A DNA stretch of 64,000 nt from Sphingomonas sp. Y38-1Y. Its GTDB lineage: Bacteria > Pseudomonadota > Alphaproteobacteria > Sphingomonadales > Sphingomonadaceae. Shown one piece after another: positions 48,578 through 56,289 of this stretch. The translations under genes and the position numbers were made by a program. The stretch lies in assembly GCF_032391395.1 (NCBI RefSeq), contig NZ_CP135916.1:1612001-1676000 (forward strand), written 5' to 3'. The stretch's first letter is position 1, and the number at the start of each line of letters is the position of its first letter. The notes under the pieces are model-generated. The model saw nothing but the letters and a program-made list of their open reading frames with translations, was not told the origin of the DNA and ran no database searches.

Positions 48578-49371
48578 GCGGCGCCGGCGAGCAGCGCGCT
48601 CTGGCCGGTCTGGATCGTCCAGCGCTCGCCGCCCTCGAACCCCATCGCGGTCAGCCGGCCGGTCATATAGGCGCCGGTGTCGATGCCGATCCGGCAGGGG
48701 GTCTCCTCAACCTCCTCGCTGATCGTGTGGCCGTGGACGATGATCTTCTCGAGCGTGCCGTTATAGTCGACGAAGCCCTGGCGGATCCACCGCAGCGTGT
48801 CGGGCTTCTGCTCGTTCAGCGGCAGCTTGGGCTGAACGCCGGCGTGGACGAAGGCATAGTCGCCTTCGACGATGATGTTTTCGAACCCGTTGAGAAAATC
48901 GATATGCGCCTGCGGCACGACCTGGCGCATCAGCTCCAGGATCGTCGGATAGTCGGCGCGCAGATAGCTGTCCTCGTCGATGCCGTAGCTCAGCACCGTT
49001 TCCTTGCCGCCGATGCGCAGGAAGAAGGGCAAAGCCGCCTGGTCGCCGTCCAGCGCCTTAAGCATCACTTCCTCGTGGTTGCCGAGGAGGAAGCGGGTCG
49101 AGGGCTCGGCCTCGGCCAGCAGCCGAAGGCGTTCGACGACCTGCGCCGACTTGGGACCGCGATCGATCAGGTCGCCCAGGAAGACGAGCGTGCGCGGCAT
49201 GGCCCCGCGCGCCGCATGATCCTCGTCGATGCGCGCCAGCAGCCGTTCGAGCAGGTCGAGCCGCCCGTGAATGTCACCGATCGCATAGAAGCGGCGGCCC
49301 GGGTTCACGGAACCCGGCGGGGCACCGCGCGAAGAACGCCGATCGCGAGACGAGAAAAGCCGACGAAGCAT
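48574..49371 (-). CDS. PPP-family metallophosphoesterase (PrpA-like), second copy
   Basis: 265 residues. All metal-site motifs are visible: IGDIHGRLD, LGDLIDRGPKS, LGNHEEVML, FVHAGVQPK and VHGHT. The first 27 residues are basic and Pro/Gly-rich and are not part of the fold. Related to the gene at 29599, with which it shares motif spacing. It is a cytosolic phosphatase of Ser/Thr or nucleoside polyphosphate type; the substrate is unknown. It follows 114 bases after the start side of the wecC end and is transcribed in the same direction as the precursor genes but not tightly linked to them. Confidence 0.88.
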   Translation of the reverse strand: MLRRLFSSRDRRSSRGAPPGSVNPGRRFYAIGDIHGRLDLLERLLARIDEDHAARGAMPRTLVFLGDLIDRGPKSAQVVERLRLLAEAEPSTRFLLGNHEEVMLKALDGDQAALPFFLRIGGKETVLSYGIDEDSYLRADYPTILELMRQVVPQAHIDFLNGFENIIVEGDYAFVHAGVQPKLPLNEQKPDTLRWIRQGFVDYNGTLEKIIVHGHTISEEVEETPCRIGIDTGAYMTGRLTAMGFEGGERWTIQTGQSALLAGAA

Positions 49372-49485
49372 AGGGGTACAAACTCTTTGGCGAAGCCTTG
49401 CCCCCTTTCACGCTGCGACGCAATAGATGCGGCACGCGGCAGGGTCGCGCTATGACGCGCGGACGCCCCCGCCGTTCCGCGTCGG

Positions 49486-50787
49486 TCAGCTGGCGAGCCG
49501 GATGCGCTCCGCGGCGCCGGCGCCCGGTTGCGGCTGGTCGGGCCAGATGCCGCGGGTGTCATAGACCTGCTTGCCCGCGCGTTCCTGAAGCGGGACCGAC
49601 CGGAACACGTCATGGTCGACCAGGACGATCAGGATCGGGCATGTCTCCAGCGCGGTATCGATGTCGATCAGGCCGGCACCGGTGCCGTCGAACGCGCGTG
49701 GCAATTGCTCGGCATAAGGCTCGACGATGCGGACGCGGTCGCCGAAGCGCTGGGCGAGCGTTGCGGCGACCTTGACCGCCGGGCTCTCGCGGAAGTCGTC
49801 GATATTGGCCTTGAAGGCGAGGCCGAGGCAGGCGACCGGCGCCCCCGGCATCGCCTCGATCAGCGCCTCTGCACGGCCGATGGTGTAGCCGACCTTGGCG
49901 TCGTTGACCTCTCGCGCGGTGCGGATCAGCGGGGTGTTGTCGGGATCGCCATGAACCAGGAACCAGGGGTCGACGGCGATGCAGTGGCCGCCGACACCGG
50001 GACCGGGCGACAGGATGTTGACTCGCGGATGGCGGTTGGCCAGGCGGATGACTTCCCAGACATCGATGCCGAGATTGCCGGCGACCACCGAGAGTTCGTT
50101 GGCAAAGGCGATGTTGACGTCGCGGAACGCGTTCTCGGTCAGCTTGGTCATTTCGGCCGCGGCCGCGGTCGTCGTCACGCACGCGCCGCGCACGAAGCGG
50201 CGATAGAATTGCAGCGCCTTGCGCGCGCAGCGAGGCGTGATGCCGCCGATGACGCGGTCATTGTCGATCAGCTCGACCAGGATGCGGCCGGGCAGCACCC
50301 GCTCCGGGCAATAGGCGATGGCGATGTCGGGGGTGCCGGCGGTCAGGCCCGGCACCTTGAGGTTGGGGCGAAGCTTGGCGAGCAGGTCGCGCACCTTCTC
50401 GGTCGTGCCGACGGGCGACGTCGATTCGAGGATCACCATGTCGCCGGGCTTGAGCGCGGCAGCGACGGTGGTCGCGGCGTTCAGGACATAACCGATGTCG
50501 GGCACGTGATTGTCGCCGAACGGCGTCGGCACCGCGATGACGAACACGTCGGCCGGCTCGATCAGCGTCGAGGCGCGCAGCCGCCCACGCGCGACCACGC
50601 CGGAGACGAGGCCGTCGAGGTCGATCTCCTCGATATGGACGCGGCCCGAATTGACGGTCTCGACCACGGTCTCGCTGACGTCGATGCCCAGCACCTCGGC
50701 CCCAGTGCGCGCGATCACCGCGGCGGTGGGAAGACCGATATAACCGAGGCCGAGGACGGCGACCTTGAGTTCAGCGTCGATGGGCAT
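49486..50787 (-). CDS. wecC: UDP-N-acetyl-D-mannosamine dehydrogenase
   Basis: 433 residues. The N-terminal NAD domain has VAVLGLGYIGLPTAAVIA. The central domain has TKLTENAFRDVNIAFANEL with the catalytic Lys215, and SPGPGVGGHCIAVDPWFLV with catalytic Cys269. The C-terminal domain binds the nucleotide sugar. It oxidises UDP-ManNAc to UDP-ManNAcA with two NAD. Motif details and the partner wecB favour the ManNAc enzyme over a UDP-Glc dehydrogenase. The start ATG 50787 lies ten bases after GGAG and is inside the end of wecB (17-base overlap). The donor could be used by the GT26 enzyme at 16031. Confidence 0.93.
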   Translation of the reverse strand: MPIDAELKVAVLGLGYIGLPTAAVIARTGAEVLGIDVSETVVETVNSGRVHIEEIDLDGLVSGVVARGRLRASTLIEPADVFVIAVPTPFGDNHVPDIGYVLNAATTVAAALKPGDMVILESTSPVGTTEKVRDLLAKLRPNLKVPGLTAGTPDIAIAYCPERVLPGRILVELIDNDRVIGGITPRCARKALQFYRRFVRGACVTTTAAAAEMTKLTENAFRDVNIAFANELSVVAGNLGIDVWEVIRLANRHPRVNILSPGPGVGGHCIAVDPWFLVHGDPDNTPLIRTAREVNDAKVGYTIGRAEALIEAMPGAPVACLGLAFKANIDDFRESPAVKVAATLAQRFGDRVRIVEPYAEQLPRAFDGTGAGLIDIDTALETCPILIVLVDHDVFRSVPLQERAGKQVYDTRGIWPDQPQPGAGAAERIRLAS

Positions 50788-51895
50788 CCGCGACAAGCTC
50801 CGCAATCCGTGCCGCGGCATGGCCGTCGCCGAACGGATTGTGGGCGCGCGCCATCGCGGAATAGGCGGCCTTGTCGCCGAGAAGGCTGAAGATTTCGGAA
50901 ACGATGCGGTCGGGATCGGTGCCGACGAGGCGGGCGGTGCCCGCCTCGACCCCCTCGGGCCGCTCGGTCGTCTCGCGCATCACCAGCACCGGCTTGCCCA
51001 GCGCGGGCGCTTCCTCCTGCACGCCGCCCGAATCGGTTAGGACCAACGTGGCGAGATCCAGCGCGCGGATGAAGTGCGGATAGTCGAGCGGATCGATGCG
51101 CGCGATGTTCGGGCGATCGCCCAGCATCGCATCCATGACGGACACGACATTGGGGTTGGGGTGGCAGGGAAAGACTACCGCGACGTCCGGCTGATCGGCG
51201 ATGCGGGCGATCGCGCGGGCAATGTTCTCCATGCCCCCGCCGAAGTTCTCGCGCCGGTGCGTGGTGACGAGGACAATGCGCTTGCCCGCGAAGCGATCGG
51301 CGAGCGGGTCGAGCCCGGCGGCAAGGGCAGGGCGCTCGGCGATCCGCGCGCGCGTCCAGTGAAGCGCGTCGATAACGGTGTTGCCGGTCACGTGGACGGT
51401 CGCCGGGTCGATATTCTCGCGGCGGAGCGCACCCGCCGCGGTTTCGGTCGGGGCGAAGTGGAGATCGGCGATCGGCGCGACGATGCGGCGATTGACCTCT
51501 TCGGGCCAGGGATGGTGGATGTCACCCGAGCGCAGCCCCGCCTCGACATGCGCGACGGGCACCTTGCGGTAATAGGCGACGAGCGCACCGACCATCGCGG
51601 TGGCGGTATCGCCCTGGACGATGACGCGGTCGGGCCGCTCGGCATCCATCACCTCGCCCAGACCCGTCAGCAGCCGCGCGGTCAGCCGGTCGAGGCTTTG
51701 ACCCGGCTCCATGATGTCGAGGTCGATGTCGGGCCGAAGCCCGGCGATGTCGAGCACCTGGTCGAGGAGCCCGCGATGCTGCGCCGTCACGCAGACGCGA
51801 ACGTCGAGATCGCCGCGATCCTTGAGCGCGGCGGCGACGGGGAACAGCTTGATGGCTTCCGGCCGGGTGCCGAAGACGAGCAGGATGCGGGTCAT
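50771..51895 (-). CDS. wecB: UDP-N-acetylglucosamine 2-epimerase (non-hydrolysing)
   Basis: 374 residues. Family motifs are all present: VFGTRPEAIKLFPV, VQGDTATAMVGALVAYYRK, AHVEAGLRSGD, PEEVNRRI, THRRENFGG, HPNPNV and TDSGGVQEEAPALGKPVLV. It converts UDP-GlcNAc to UDP-ManNAc in the cytosol. It is first of the pair with wecC and overlaps it by 17 bases, which ensures the two products are made together. The next gene upstream, a methyltransferase, ends 42 bases before. Confidence 0.94.
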   Translation of the reverse strand: MTRILLVFGTRPEAIKLFPVAAALKDRGDLDVRVCVTAQHRGLLDQVLDIAGLRPDIDLDIMEPGQSLDRLTARLLTGLGEVMDAERPDRVIVQGDTATAMVGALVAYYRKVPVAHVEAGLRSGDIHHPWPEEVNRRIVAPIADLHFAPTETAAGALRRENIDPATVHVTGNTVIDALHWTRARIAERPALAAGLDPLADRFAGKRIVLVTTHRRENFGGGMENIARAIARIADQPDVAVVFPCHPNPNVVSVMDAMLGDRPNIARIDPLDYPHFIRALDLATLVLTDSGGVQEEAPALGKPVLVMRETTERPEGVEAGTARLVGTDPDRIVSEIFSLLGDKAAYSAMARAHNPFGDGHAAARIAELVADAHRR

Positions 51896-51937
51896 GCCCG
51901 CGCCTTTAGCGTGCCGGTGTGAAGCAAGTGATAACCG

Positions 51938-52789
51938 TCAGCCCGTCATCGCCCGGACGGACACGGGACGAAGGCCGGGATTTCGGCCGGACAGCCGCTC
52001 GTTCGACACGATCCGCATGGCGCGCTGATAAAGCGGGAACAGCCGATCATAGACGAGCGGCACGCCCACCACACGGGCGCGAAGGCCCGAGACGGTCTGC
52101 GGTTGCGGATCGTGAACCGCGGTCTCCCACTCCCACGCATAATCGCTCTGCTGCACGTTCTCGTGCGACACGTCGCCGACGCGGGTCGAGCGGACGAGGA
52201 CATAGACTTCGGCGCTGGAGAAGATGTTGACGCGTCTGCCGTCCTTGGGCTCGATCACCTGGAACCAGCGCGTGTTCTCAGTCCGATCCGCGACGAACAC
52301 CTCGGTATCGCGATAGCCGTTCTTTTCCGAATAGAGCGAGAAGAAGAGTTCGGGTGAGAACTGCCAGAAGCCGTGGCCGCAGAAATTGTTGGTGGGCAGG
52401 ACGTGGACGATCTGCCCGCCAGGCTTCAGCAGGTCGGACGCATTCTTGAGCGCCTGAACGATGTTGTAGACATGCTCCAGCGTGCCGATGTCCATCACCG
52501 TGTCGAAGCGGCCGCGCAGATGATCGGGCAGCGGCTGGTTCATGTCGTGGATGTGCGTCGCCTGCTCGAAGTCCGACATGTCGATCGATTCGACCGACGT
52601 CGCGCCGAGGTGATCGCGGAGCAGATTCTCGCAGAACGGCTCATGGGCATAGGGCGCGCCCTTCAGCAGGCGTGCCATGACCACGTCGTTGACGTGAATT
52701 TCCTGCCGCCCGATGGTCCCCACTGCGCCGAGCGGATGCCGCCGCGCGACATAGCGGACGAAGTTTAGCCCGTGTGTGTCCAATGCCAT
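51938..52789 (-). CDS. class I SAM-dependent methyltransferase
   Basis: 283 residues. A methyltransferase domain is visible in the middle: FDTVMDIGTLEHVYNIVQAL, then NASDLLKPGGQIVHVLPTNN, which is the post-I/II region of class I enzymes. Motif I is degenerate (ATSVESIDMSDFEQATHIHD), as in some sugar or lipid methyltransferases. Later parts (HGFWQFSPELFFSLYSEKNG) are shared with methyltransferases of capsule loci. ATG 52789 is preceded by GGGGGAAA; the frame extends to 52819. Its place among nucleotide-sugar genes suggests O-methylation of a sugar in the polymer; the target is not known. Confidence 0.78.
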   Translation of the reverse strand: MALDTHGLNFVRYVARRHPLGAVGTIGRQEIHVNDVVMARLLKGAPYAHEPFCENLLRDHLGATSVESIDMSDFEQATHIHDMNQPLPDHLRGRFDTVMDIGTLEHVYNIVQALKNASDLLKPGGQIVHVLPTNNFCGHGFWQFSPELFFSLYSEKNGYRDTEVFVADRTENTRWFQVIEPKDGRRVNIFSSAEVYVLVRSTRVGDVSHENVQQSDYAWEWETAVHDPQPQTVSGLRARVVGVPLVYDRLFPLYQRAMRIVSNERLSGRNPGLRPVSVRAMTG

Positions 52790-52834
52790 GGTCGTTTCCC
52801 CCGTGCCGATGCCGTGCACCGACTCGCCGGCCCC

Positions 52835-53833
52835 TCAACCGGCATTGTAGCCGCGATACCATTCGACGAAGCGGGGTACACCCTCGGCCAGCGACGTCGT
52901 CGGCGCGAAGCCCAGGTCGCCGGCGATCGCGTCGATGTCGGCATAGGTGGCGGGCACGTCGCCCGGCTGCATGTCGCGATAGTCGCGGATTGCCGGACGC
53001 CCGCACGCCGCCTCGATCAGGTCGATCATCGTGCCGAGCTGCTCGGGCCGGTTGTTGCCGATGTTGTAGAGACGATGTGGCGCCTTGCTGCCGCCGGGCT
53101 TGAGCGCGTCGTCGTCGGGCGGTGGGTTGTCGAGCGCGGCGATCACGCCCGCGACGATGTCGTCGATATAGGTGAAGTCGCGCTGCATCCGGCCGTGATT
53201 GAAGACGGGGATCGGGCGCCCCTCCAGGATGGCCTTGGTGAAGATCCACATCGCCATGTCGGGCCGGCCCCAGGGACCGTAGACGGTGAAGAAGCGAAGG
53301 CCGGTCTGCGGGATGCGGTAGAGGTGGGCGTAGGTCTCGCTCATCAACTCGTCCGCCTTCTTGGTCGCGGCATAGAGCGAGACGGGATGGTCGACGCGGT
53401 CCTCGACGCTGAACGGCTGCTTCTCGTTGGCGCCGTACACCGACGAGGACGAAGCGTAGACGAGATGGCGGACGCGCCGCTCGCGCGCGAGTTCGAGCAG
53501 GTTGACGTGCCCGACCAGGTTCGAGCGGACATAGGCACGCGGGTTCTCGAGCGAGTAGCGGACGCCGGGCTGTGCGCCGAGATGCGCGATGCGGTCGAAC
53601 TCGGCACCCTCAAGGGCGCTCGCCAACGCCGCATCGTCGGCGAAGTCGAGGCGGTGGAAGGTGAAGGCGTCGCCGTGCCGCGCGTCCAGCCGATCGAGGC
53701 GCGCCTGCTTGAGCGCGGGATCGTAATAGGCGTTGAGATCGTCGATGCCGACCACCCGCTCGCCGCGCGCCAGCAGCGCGTCGGCCAAATGATGGCCGAT
53801 GAACCCCGCCACGCCCGTAATCAGAACCGTCAT
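52835..53833 (-). CDS. UDP-glucuronate 4-epimerase-type SDR
   Basis: 332 residues of the extended SDR class. VLITGVAGFIGHHLADALL binds NAD. The middle has IAHLGAQPGVRYSLENPRAY, SSSSVYGANEKQPFSVED and the catalytic YAATKKADE, then FFTVYGPWGRPDMAMWIFTK. The HLGAQPGVRYSLENP and GPWGRPDMA segments mark the CapI/LpsL branch, which makes UDP-GalA from UDP-GlcA. This donor would suit an acidic exopolysaccharide. Transcription runs toward the methyltransferase and wecBC with short gaps, which suggests one precursor operon. Confidence 0.88.
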   Translation of the reverse strand: MTVLITGVAGFIGHHLADALLARGERVVGIDDLNAYYDPALKQARLDRLDARHGDAFTFHRLDFADDAALASALEGAEFDRIAHLGAQPGVRYSLENPRAYVRSNLVGHVNLLELARERRVRHLVYASSSSVYGANEKQPFSVEDRVDHPVSLYAATKKADELMSETYAHLYRIPQTGLRFFTVYGPWGRPDMAMWIFTKAILEGRPIPVFNHGRMQRDFTYIDDIVAGVIAALDNPPPDDDALKPGGSKAPHRLYNIGNNRPEQLGTMIDLIEAACGRPAIRDYRDMQPGDVPATYADIDAIAGDLGFAPTTSLAEGVPRFVEWYRGYNAG

Positions 53834-53893
53834 GTCACTCGCCCGTCGATGAACCGCCGGGCTTGCCCTAAACGATCGCCTCTTGCCAAATCG

Positions 53894-54244
53894 TCACGCG
53901 CTGGCGGCGCTCATCTGTCGCCGGATCAGCACGGCGAAGCCGAGCGAGGCTGCCGCCGCCGCCATGTCGAGCACCCAGTCGCCGAAATCGGCGTTCCGGC
54001 CGACCGCCATCCAGCCCTGGGCGATCTCGATCAGCCCGCCGAAGATCGCGTACCCGACCCATTGCGCGCGAACCCCGATGGCTGGCCAAGCCAGGGAACT
54101 GAGCGCCGGCAGCATGGCAAAGGCGAGCAGGTGCCGCTGCTCGCCCGATTCGATGATCTTGCCAAGCGGGCCGGGCACCAGCGCGAGGAACGTCACGGCG
54201 ACGATCGCGACGACGAAGGCGGTGCGAAGAAGCATGACCATCAT
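53894..54244 (-). CDS. VanZ-like small membrane protein
   Basis: 116 residues with about four hydrophobic helices: a first helix (TAFVVAIVAVTFLALVPGPL), a short ESGEQRHLLAFAMLP stretch with the family's His, and IGVRAQWVGYAIFGGLIEIA before GRNADFGDWVLDMAA, where Asp-x2-Asp type residues are conserved in VanZ-like proteins. VanZ of enterococci gives low-level teicoplanin resistance; small VanZ-like proteins near polysaccharide genes are common and their function is unknown. The start is ATG 54244 (ATG 54241 next to it). No ribosome site is striking. Confidence 0.75.
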   Translation of the reverse strand: MMVMLLRTAFVVAIVAVTFLALVPGPLGKIIESGEQRHLLAFAMLPALSSLAWPAIGVRAQWVGYAIFGGLIEIAQGWMAVGRNADFGDWVLDMAAAAASLGFAVLIRRQMSAASA

Positions 54245-54353
54245 GTTGGTTTCTTCGCACTTGCAGCACGAAACGTCCAGCGCGCTGACCCTCGCAATTG
54301 CATCGCCCTGTCGCCGAAGCTAGGAGCCGGACGGGGTGAACAGGGAGGGCAAG

Positions 54354-55223
54354 ATGGCTCAGGCGAAGGTTCGGACGGCTGTGTTTCCGGTCGGGGGGCT
54401 GGGGACGCGGTTCCTGCCGGCGACCAAGGCGGTGCCGAAGGAGATGCTGCCGGTCGTCGATCGCCCGCTGATCCAGTACGCCGTCGACGAGGCGATCGAG
54501 GCGGGGATCGAGCGGCTGGTGTTCGTCACCGGGCGCGGCAAGTCGGCGATCGAGGACCATTTCGACATCGCCTATGAGCTCGAGCAGACGATGGGCTCGC
54601 GCGGCAAGGACCTGTCGGTGCTGGCGCCCACGCGCTTCACGCCGGGCGACATCACCTATGTCCGTCAGCAGGAGCCGATCGGGCTGGGCCACGCGGTGTG
54701 GTGCGCGCGCCACGTCGTCGGCAACGAGCCGTTCGCGATCTTCCTGCCCGACGAGCTGATGGTCGCGACGCCCGGCTGCATGGCGCAGATGGTCGCCGCC
54801 TATGAGAAGGTCGGCGGCAACGTCGTCTGCGGTTATGAAGTGCCCGAAGACCAGACCGACAAATACGGCATCGTCGAGCCCGGTTCGATCGATGGCGAGC
54901 TGGTCGAGGTGAAGGGGCTGGTCGAAAAGCCCAAGCTCGGCACCGCGCCCTCCAACCTGATGATCCCCGGCCGCTACATCCTCCAGCCCGAGGTGATGCG
55001 CATCCTGGAGACGCAGGGGCCGGGTGCGGGCAACGAGATCCAGCTGACCGACGCGATGGCGCAGCTGATCGGGCAGCAGCCCTTCCATGCGTTCAAGTTC
55101 GGCGGTGAGCGTTACGACTGCGGCGACAAGGCCGGGTTCGCGCAGGCGAACTTCGCGCTTTCGCTGGAGCGTGAGGAGATCGGCGAGAAGCTGCGCGAGT
55201 TCGCGCGGGCGCGATTGAGGTAA
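54354..55223 (+). CDS. galU: UTP-glucose-1-phosphate uridylyltransferase
   Basis: 289 residues, the usual length for GalU. Motifs: AVFPVGGLGTRFLPATKAVP with the nucleotide-binding loop, KEMLPVVDRPLIQYAVDEAI, VFVTGRGKSAIEDHFD, QQEPIGLGHAVWCAR, LPDELM with the metal Asp, VKGLVEKP and FKFGGERYDCGDKAGF. It makes UDP-glucose, the base of all the acidic and glucose donors needed here. ATG 54354 follows GGAGGGCAAG; a GTG at 54336 is in frame but less well placed. It is divergent from the VanZ-like gene with 109 bases between, where a CGCAATTGC element (54293-54301) lies. Confidence 0.95.
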   Translation: MAQAKVRTAVFPVGGLGTRFLPATKAVPKEMLPVVDRPLIQYAVDEAIEAGIERLVFVTGRGKSAIEDHFDIAYELEQTMGSRGKDLSVLAPTRFTPGDITYVRQQEPIGLGHAVWCARHVVGNEPFAIFLPDELMVATPGCMAQMVAAYEKVGGNVVCGYEVPEDQTDKYGIVEPGSIDGELVEVKGLVEKPKLGTAPSNLMIPGRYILQPEVMRILETQGPGAGNEIQLTDAMAQLIGQQPFHAFKFGGERYDCGDKAGFAQANFALSLEREEIGEKLREFARARLR

Positions 55224-55236
55224 GAAGAGAGAAGGC

Positions 55237-55350
55237 GGTTCACGCAAAGGCGCAAAGGCGCAAAGCGCTTAAAAACGATGGGTGCGGCTGAGGTGGCTCG
55301 ACGGCGGCTTCGCCGCAGCCTCTTCGCGCCTTCGCGCCTTGGCGTGAACC
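55237..55350. repeat. long inverted repeat after galU
   Basis: Left arm 55237-55266 and right arm 55321-55350 are complementary at about 26 of 30 positions. Each is built of repeated AAGGCGC/GCGCCTT units ending in GGTTCACGC / GCGTGAACC. The 54-base centre includes its own short inverted repeat (GGCGGCTTCGCCG). It lies between galU and ubiK, whose genes converge on it, so it could act as a bidirectional terminator or a REP-like element. Copies elsewhere in the genome are likely but none is in this window. Confidence 0.75.
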
Positions 55351-55369
55351 AATTTCTTTCTTGTTCAGG

Positions 55370-55651
55370 TCACGCCGTCGGAACCGGCGTATCGCTGACC
55401 GCGCCGCCGCCCAGCTTCGCTTCCAGCGCGTCGATGCGCGCCTTGAGCGCGTCGTTCTCGTCGCGCGCGGCCGCGGCCATCGCCTTGACCGCTTCGAACT
55501 CGTCGCGCGACACGAAGTCGAGGCCGCCGATCCATTCGCGCGCGCGCTCGCGCGCAGCGGCTTCCGCCTCGCGACCCATGCCGGCAAGGGTGCCGGCGGC
55601 GCCGTTCAGGATCTTGGCGATGTCGTCGAACACGCGGTTTTCGGTCTGCAT
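55370..55651 (-). CDS. ubiK: UbiK-family accessory factor (BMFP/YqiC)
   Basis: 93 residues, the usual size. A short N-terminal helix MQTENRVFDDIAKILNGAAG leads to an amphipathic region and a C-terminal coiled coil (RDEFEAVKAMAAAARDENDA to ALEAKL), with the characteristic VSRDEFEAVK block. UbiK forms trimers and supports ubiquinone synthesis with UbiJ; the family is also described as membrane-fusogenic BMFP. ATG 55651 was taken as start; the frame is open to 55798 but the conserved part begins here. It follows the TspO gene by 20 bases. Confidence 0.87.
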   Translation of the reverse strand: MQTENRVFDDIAKILNGAAGTLAGMGREAEAAARERAREWIGGLDFVSRDEFEAVKAMAAAARDENDALKARIDALEAKLGGGAVSDTPVPTA

Positions 55652-55671
55652 GATGTCTATAATCCGATCGT

Positions 55672-56226
55672 TCAGAGCTGAATCTGGGTGGTGGCGCCCG
55701 AGGGGACAAGGGTCTCGCCCGCTGGATTGCGCCGGTCGATGTCGTAGGCGAGCAGGCTCGCGAAGCTGAGCCAGGCGAGATAGGGGACCATCAGCCACGC
55801 CGCGGTCCGCCGCACCCGCGCGAATGCGAACGTCGTCGCGATGGCGAGCGCGAGGATGACGACGATCTGCACCGCCGCGATGCTGACGAGGTGCAGCCCG
55901 AAGAACACGGGCGTCCAGGCAAGGTTGAGCGCCAGCTGCACCACGAACAGCGCGATCGCGGCATTACGACCGCGGGCGCTGCGGGCGTTCAGGATCATCG
56001 CGATGGCGATGCCGATCAGGATGTAGAGGATCGACCAGGCGATCGGAAACGCCCAGCCGGGCGGCGTCCACGAAGGCTTCGAAAGCGCCTGATACCAGGC
56101 ACTGTCGTCGCCCGAGGGGACCGACGCGCCGGAAGCGAAGCCCAGCAGCAGGACCGCGGGCACGGTGACGAACGCCCATCGCGCGAACGACCAGCGGAGC
56201 TGACCCATTGAGGCGATTTCGCGCAT
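55672..56226 (-). CDS. tspO: TspO/MBR-family tryptophan-rich membrane protein
   Basis: 184 residues. Five helices with the family motifs: WYQALSKPSWTPPGWAFPIA, WSILYILIGIAIAM, VVQLALNLAWTPVFFGLH and WLMVPYLAWLSFASLLAY. These tryptophan- and proline-rich loops make up the tetrapyrrole/cholesterol-type binding pocket. In alphaproteobacteria TspO affects porphyrin handling and stress or light control. ATG 56226 follows AAGGGAAG; ATG 56208 is a second choice. It precedes ubiK on the same strand. Confidence 0.9.
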   Translation of the reverse strand: MREIASMGQLRWSFARWAFVTVPAVLLLGFASGASVPSGDDSAWYQALSKPSWTPPGWAFPIAWSILYILIGIAIAMILNARSARGRNAAIALFVVQLALNLAWTPVFFGLHLVSIAAVQIVVILALAIATTFAFARVRRTAAWLMVPYLAWLSFASLLAYDIDRRNPAGETLVPSGATTQIQL

Positions 56227-56289
56227 AGCTTCCCTTGTATCAGGCGAATCCGGAACGGCGCCATGCCGTAGCGGGCCGGACGCCGGCCA

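Noticed and set aside
1-55223. A complete sphingan (gellan/welan type) locus
   Set aside because: Export genes and PssD/E-like genes look sphingan-like, but rhamnose precursor genes (rmlABCD) are absent, and UXS, WecBC and CgeB-like genes point to another polymer.
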